Shown here: piece by piece, positions 61,391-64,000 of the stretch
How the letters are laid out: every line of letters starts with the position of its first letter
How positions within the stretch are numbered: position 1 is the stretch's first letter
Origin: Bacteroidales bacterium
GTDB lineage: Bacteria; Bacteroidota; Bacteroidia; Bacteroidales; UBA932
Direction: 5' to 3'
NCBI GenBank assembly: GCA_017550655.1
Contig: JAFZOK010000013.1
Span: 558,001-622,000 of the forward strand
Length of the DNA stretch: 64,000 nucleotides
The notes under the pieces: model-generated
Database searches by the model: none
What the model saw: the letters and a program-made list of their open reading frames with translations, nothing else
What the model was told of the DNA's origin: nothing
Made by a program: the position numbers and the translations under genes

Positions 61391-64000
61391 TTATAGATAT
61401 TCGTTTATTTCTTTAATTACTCCGGCACATTCTTCCACAACCTGTTCGATTGTGCAGCCGTACTGGTCCTGAAGCACGAGCCTTGCCTCTTCCAGAGTGG
61501 TAGGGAGGATGTCTTTTGGAGGAGGGTTGCCGATGGATTCAAGAATACGGATTTTCTCGTAAAGGACACTGTAGTCTTTTCCTAATCCCTTGGCGTTGAT
61601 TGCAGTAATCCTTGGATCGAGAATACGCTTGAACTGCTTTACGTTCTGGCGGATACCCTCTTCTATAAGAGCGTCTCCATAACCGCGCACGTGCATAGCC
61701 TCTTCTATCATTCCCATATCGTAGAGCTGCTGTGCCTGATTCTGGCAATTCTTGCCCTGGCTAATCCATTCCTTGCATTTGTACTCGAAGGTATTGGCCA
61801 CCCTTTCCGGATCGTAGAGTTTATTGGTCTGGAATTCTTTCTTGATGATATTCTTGAGATCCTTTCCGTAGGATTCCGCTCCGAGTTCTCCGTGGACTGT
61901 TGCCTGGTCGAACTTCTTCAAGGTCTTGATTGCCTGCTGCTTGTCTGCCGGCATAAATCCATAATGATACTCGTTGAAGGCCTCTGCGTATGCTTCCTCC
62001 ATAATGTCTTCCTGGATATCCACCCACTTGCCGTCCTTACCCCTTACCTGGAAGGTTACATCCCTGTCCGCTCCGATCTTCTTGCCGAGATATAGATCAT
62101 CTCCGGCGTTTCCTGTTGCTCCCTTCCACGGCTGTATGTCCTTTTCAGGAACTCCAAGTTTCTTGGCCAGTTTCTTTATGGTCATAGGGTCCACCTCGTC
62201 ATATATCTTCTGCATCTGGGAATTGTAGTTTGCCCTTAGTAAATCGGACGGACTGTTTCTCAGAAGGTTCTGGGCGTTCTTGTTGCCCTGGAGAGCAAGA
62301 GTTGCGCGCCTTACTTCTTCCGGAGTGGCGTTAGGATTGTTCATCACCTTCTTGAAGTCGTCATATATCTTCTGTGCATCTTTACGGGCAACCTTTGAAC
62401 ATTCCTCAGCGAACTTGGACTCTTTTGTAAAGATGGCGTCTCCCTTCATCCTGGTCTTGCGGATGGCTTCGTTGGCATTCTTTACAGACGAACTCTTGGT
62501 CTTGGTCACTTTCTTTCCGGCTTCCTTTACCTTGTTTGCCAGGTTATTGGTACTAAAGCCCTTGCCTCCAGAAAGCTTTTTGGTGGCGTCCTTGCCTTCC
62601 TTTGCCTTGGTAACGTAATCCTTGATCTTTTTGTAGCCTTCCTTGAGTTTTCCCCATCCATCCTTTGCCTTGGCAACAGCTTTGGCTTCCACCTGCTGTC
62701 CAATCTGGGTGCCTCGCGCCCACTTCAAGGCCTTGCCGCCTACATAGAAGACTCCTTCCCAGAAGAACACTTCCACACTGGCAACCACAAAGCCCTTGAA
62801 AGCACTGTCTCCCCCCTTGTCCACATATTCTTTCATCTTCACGACTCCGCTGTACGGCATAAGCACAAGTTCAGAGGCTCCCGCAGTAAAGTAGGCCAGG
62901 GCGATTCTCAGGCCGATAACTGGAATGGATTTCTCCATAGAGGCAAACGTTGCCACAAAGGCGTTGAAGTTTTCGTCCGCCTCCGTCCACTCAGGAGTCC
63001 AGGCTGCATCATTCACAAAGTAATATCCGATCTGGCCAGAACAGTACTTGTCAAAGACGTTCTTTATCTTCTTGTAATCAGGCTCATAGATGCCGAATCG
63101 GCTGTCGTATCCTTCAATCAGCGCATGTACTTTGTAATAGAACGGCATCAGGTACGAGAACCTCGGGTCAAAGCCTATCTTGGAGCGGATGTCTATGAGC
63201 TGGTTGAGCTTTTTCTCGTCATCCTTGAGAGCCAGGTTATATTCCCTGTTGTCCGCTATATCGCGGAACGGCTGGGATATGATCATTACATTGGCGGTGT
63301 CTTCATATTCCTTTCCGTTGTATGTTACCTTGAGGGTAACCTTTGCCTTTGCCCTGTTAGGCGGAAGAAGTCCTCCGCCTCCGGAATGTATCAGACCGAT
63401 AACGGTATTGTCTGAACGCACTTCCTTGCACACGAACTTGAAGTTCATCAGAGCACAAGGATTTGGAACGTCATTCCCGTATTTGTCTTTGAAAAGCACG
63501 TTTCCTTCAGGCATGTCTTCAAAGGTGAAAACGGGTTCTGCATCAGGCAGAACGCTTCTTATATCACCAGTCTTTTTATCCTCCGCGATGAGTTTGAATG
63601 TTATCTTGCTCTCTCCCCATTTCTTTCTGGACTTAGGGTTGGTGGCAAGGATTTCATTCTCCAGAGTACTGTCATAATCGACGAGGTAGGCCTTCAGGGC
63701 CCGGATGTCCATATGGACTCCAAGGTTCATCCTGTAAATGTCGAACTTGCTTTCCAACGGCTCCTTTCTTCCTTCCAGACTCACAGACACTCTACAGGTG
63801 TAACGCTCAGCGTCTCCGGCTATGGCGTTCTCCTTTTCCTTTTCCGTGATCTTTCCGCATTCCGTAACGTTTATCCGGAATTTAACAGGAATCTTCTCGT
63901 CCTGTATAGTTTCCGCGCTGAAGAATGATGCTCCGGCCTTGTCCAGAGATATATTTACTCCCGTAACTTCCGTATTGCAGTTGTTGATTCCAAACTCCAT
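61391..64000 (-). CDS. Large unidentified protein, start at or beyond the window edge
   Basis: At least 869 residues are visible. The ATG at 63998-64000 coincides with the window edge, so the gene may extend further. Residues about 1-330 are beta-rich (VTLKVTYNGKEYEDTANVMI), 370-440 contain two hydrophobic segments (VIGLRIALAYFTAGASELV and GFVVASVEVFFWEGVFYVG), and 440-520 form a Lys/Ala-rich coiled region. About 600-869 form a soluble domain (GADRDVTFQVRGKDGKWV, then AESYGKDLKNIIKKEF). The layout of envelope part, membrane part, linker and C-terminal domain recalls polymorphic toxins, but no toxin motif is recognised. Confidence 0.7.
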   Translation of the reverse strand: MEFGINNCNTEVTGVNISLDKAGASFFSAETIQDEKIPVKFRINVTECGKITEKEKENAIAGDAERYTCRVSVSLEGRKEPLESKFDIYRMNLGVHMDIRALKAYLVDYDSTLENEILATNPKSRKKWGESKITFKLIAEDKKTGDIRSVLPDAEPVFTFEDMPEGNVLFKDKYGNDVPNPCALMNFKFVCKEVRSDNTVIGLIHSGGGGLLPPNRAKAKVTLKVTYNGKEYEDTANVMIISQPFRDIADNREYNLALKDDEKKLNQLIDIRSKIGFDPRFSYLMPFYYKVHALIEGYDSRFGIYEPDYKKIKNVFDKYCSGQIGYYFVNDAAWTPEWTEADENFNAFVATFASMEKSIPVIGLRIALAYFTAGASELVLMPYSGVVKMKEYVDKGGDSAFKGFVVASVEVFFWEGVFYVGGKALKWARGTQIGQQVEAKAVAKAKDGWGKLKEGYKKIKDYVTKAKEGKDATKKLSGGKGFSTNNLANKVKEAGKKVTKTKSSSVKNANEAIRKTRMKGDAIFTKESKFAEECSKVARKDAQKIYDDFKKVMNNPNATPEEVRRATLALQGNKNAQNLLRNSPSDLLRANYNSQMQKIYDEVDPMTIKKLAKKLGVPEKDIQPWKGATGNAGDDLYLGKKIGADRDVTFQVRGKDGKWVDIQEDIMEEAYAEAFNEYHYGFMPADKQQAIKTLKKFDQATVHGELGAESYGKDLKNIIKKEFQTNKLYDPERVANTFEYKCKEWISQGKNCQNQAQQLYDMGMIEEAMHVRGYGDALIEEGIRQNVKQFKRILDPRITAINAKGLGKDYSVLYEKIRILESIGNPPPKDILPTTLEEARLVLQDQYGCTIEQVVEECAGVIKEINEYL

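Overview
The window looks like chromosomal DNA of a Bacteroidota bacterium, most likely order Bacteroidales. The evidence is a SusC/SusD pair, a DAHP synthase-chorismate mutase fusion, a DUF5009 acetyltransferase-like protein, many lipoproteins with Gly/Ser-Cys lipoboxes, tRNAs without an encoded CCA, few Shine-Dalgarno sites, and promoters of the Bacteroides type (TTTG, 19 bp, TAnnTTTG). No plasmid, phage or CRISPR locus is present. The only mobile-DNA trace is a short tyrosine-recombinase remnant near 49.8 kb.

Layout. 0-11 kb: a partial ketosynthase, a HicAB toxin-antitoxin pair, comM, a DUF5009/small protein/tsaE operon, rsmE with a Tat-exported PIG-L deacetylase, and a five-gene minus-strand operon (membrane protein, mutL, rhomboid, EEP phosphatase, threonylcarbamoyl-AMP synthase). 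11-16 kb: ispF, tRNA-Gln and tRNA-Met, three small exported proteins (one built of six 17-residue repeats), and a umuDC operon behind a palindromic operator. 16-25 kb: ssb, cysS, guanine deaminase, enolase, a SIMPL protein, a membrane-tethered TPR/LuxR lipoprotein regulator, and a two-gene unit ending in a leucine-rich-repeat lipoprotein. 25-29 kb: an isolated block of the S10 ribosomal operon (rplC to rpsC) with its own promoter and terminator. 29-34 kb: GH3 and other lipoproteins, a CapA-like protein and a serine hydrolase. 34-40 kb: the shikimate cluster aroC, an aroD-aroA gene fusion and aroB, divergent from DAHP synthase-chorismate mutase. 40-45 kb: a DUF4143-type ATPase, dusB, rplM-rpsI and rpsB-tsf. 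45-52 kb: an exported MG/plug-domain protein, a second serine hydrolase lipoprotein, the recombinase scar, lpxK and an MFS sugar transporter. 52-59 kb: a SusC/SusD/lipoprotein operon and a small secreted protein. 59-64 kb: aminopeptidase P and the end of an unfamiliar operon of a very large protein plus a zinc-ribbon membrane protein.

The most notable find is the 5' leader of the DAHP synthase-chorismate mutase gene (38.66-38.94 kb). It encodes a 19-residue peptide with one Phe, three Tyr and one Trp. Mutually exclusive antiterminator and terminator stems follow it, with the geometry of ribosome-mediated transcription attenuation. This is unusual for Bacteroidota as far as I know. It would let aromatic amino-acid supply control entry into the same pathway whose other steps (aroB, aroD-aroA, aroC) lie next door on the opposite strand.

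Other points of interest are the split S10 operon, the aroD-aroA fusion, a recurring promoter layout in which the transcript would begin with a GC-rich hairpin or almost at the start codon, and the unidentified large protein at the right edge. All calls come from reading the sequence; no database search was run.
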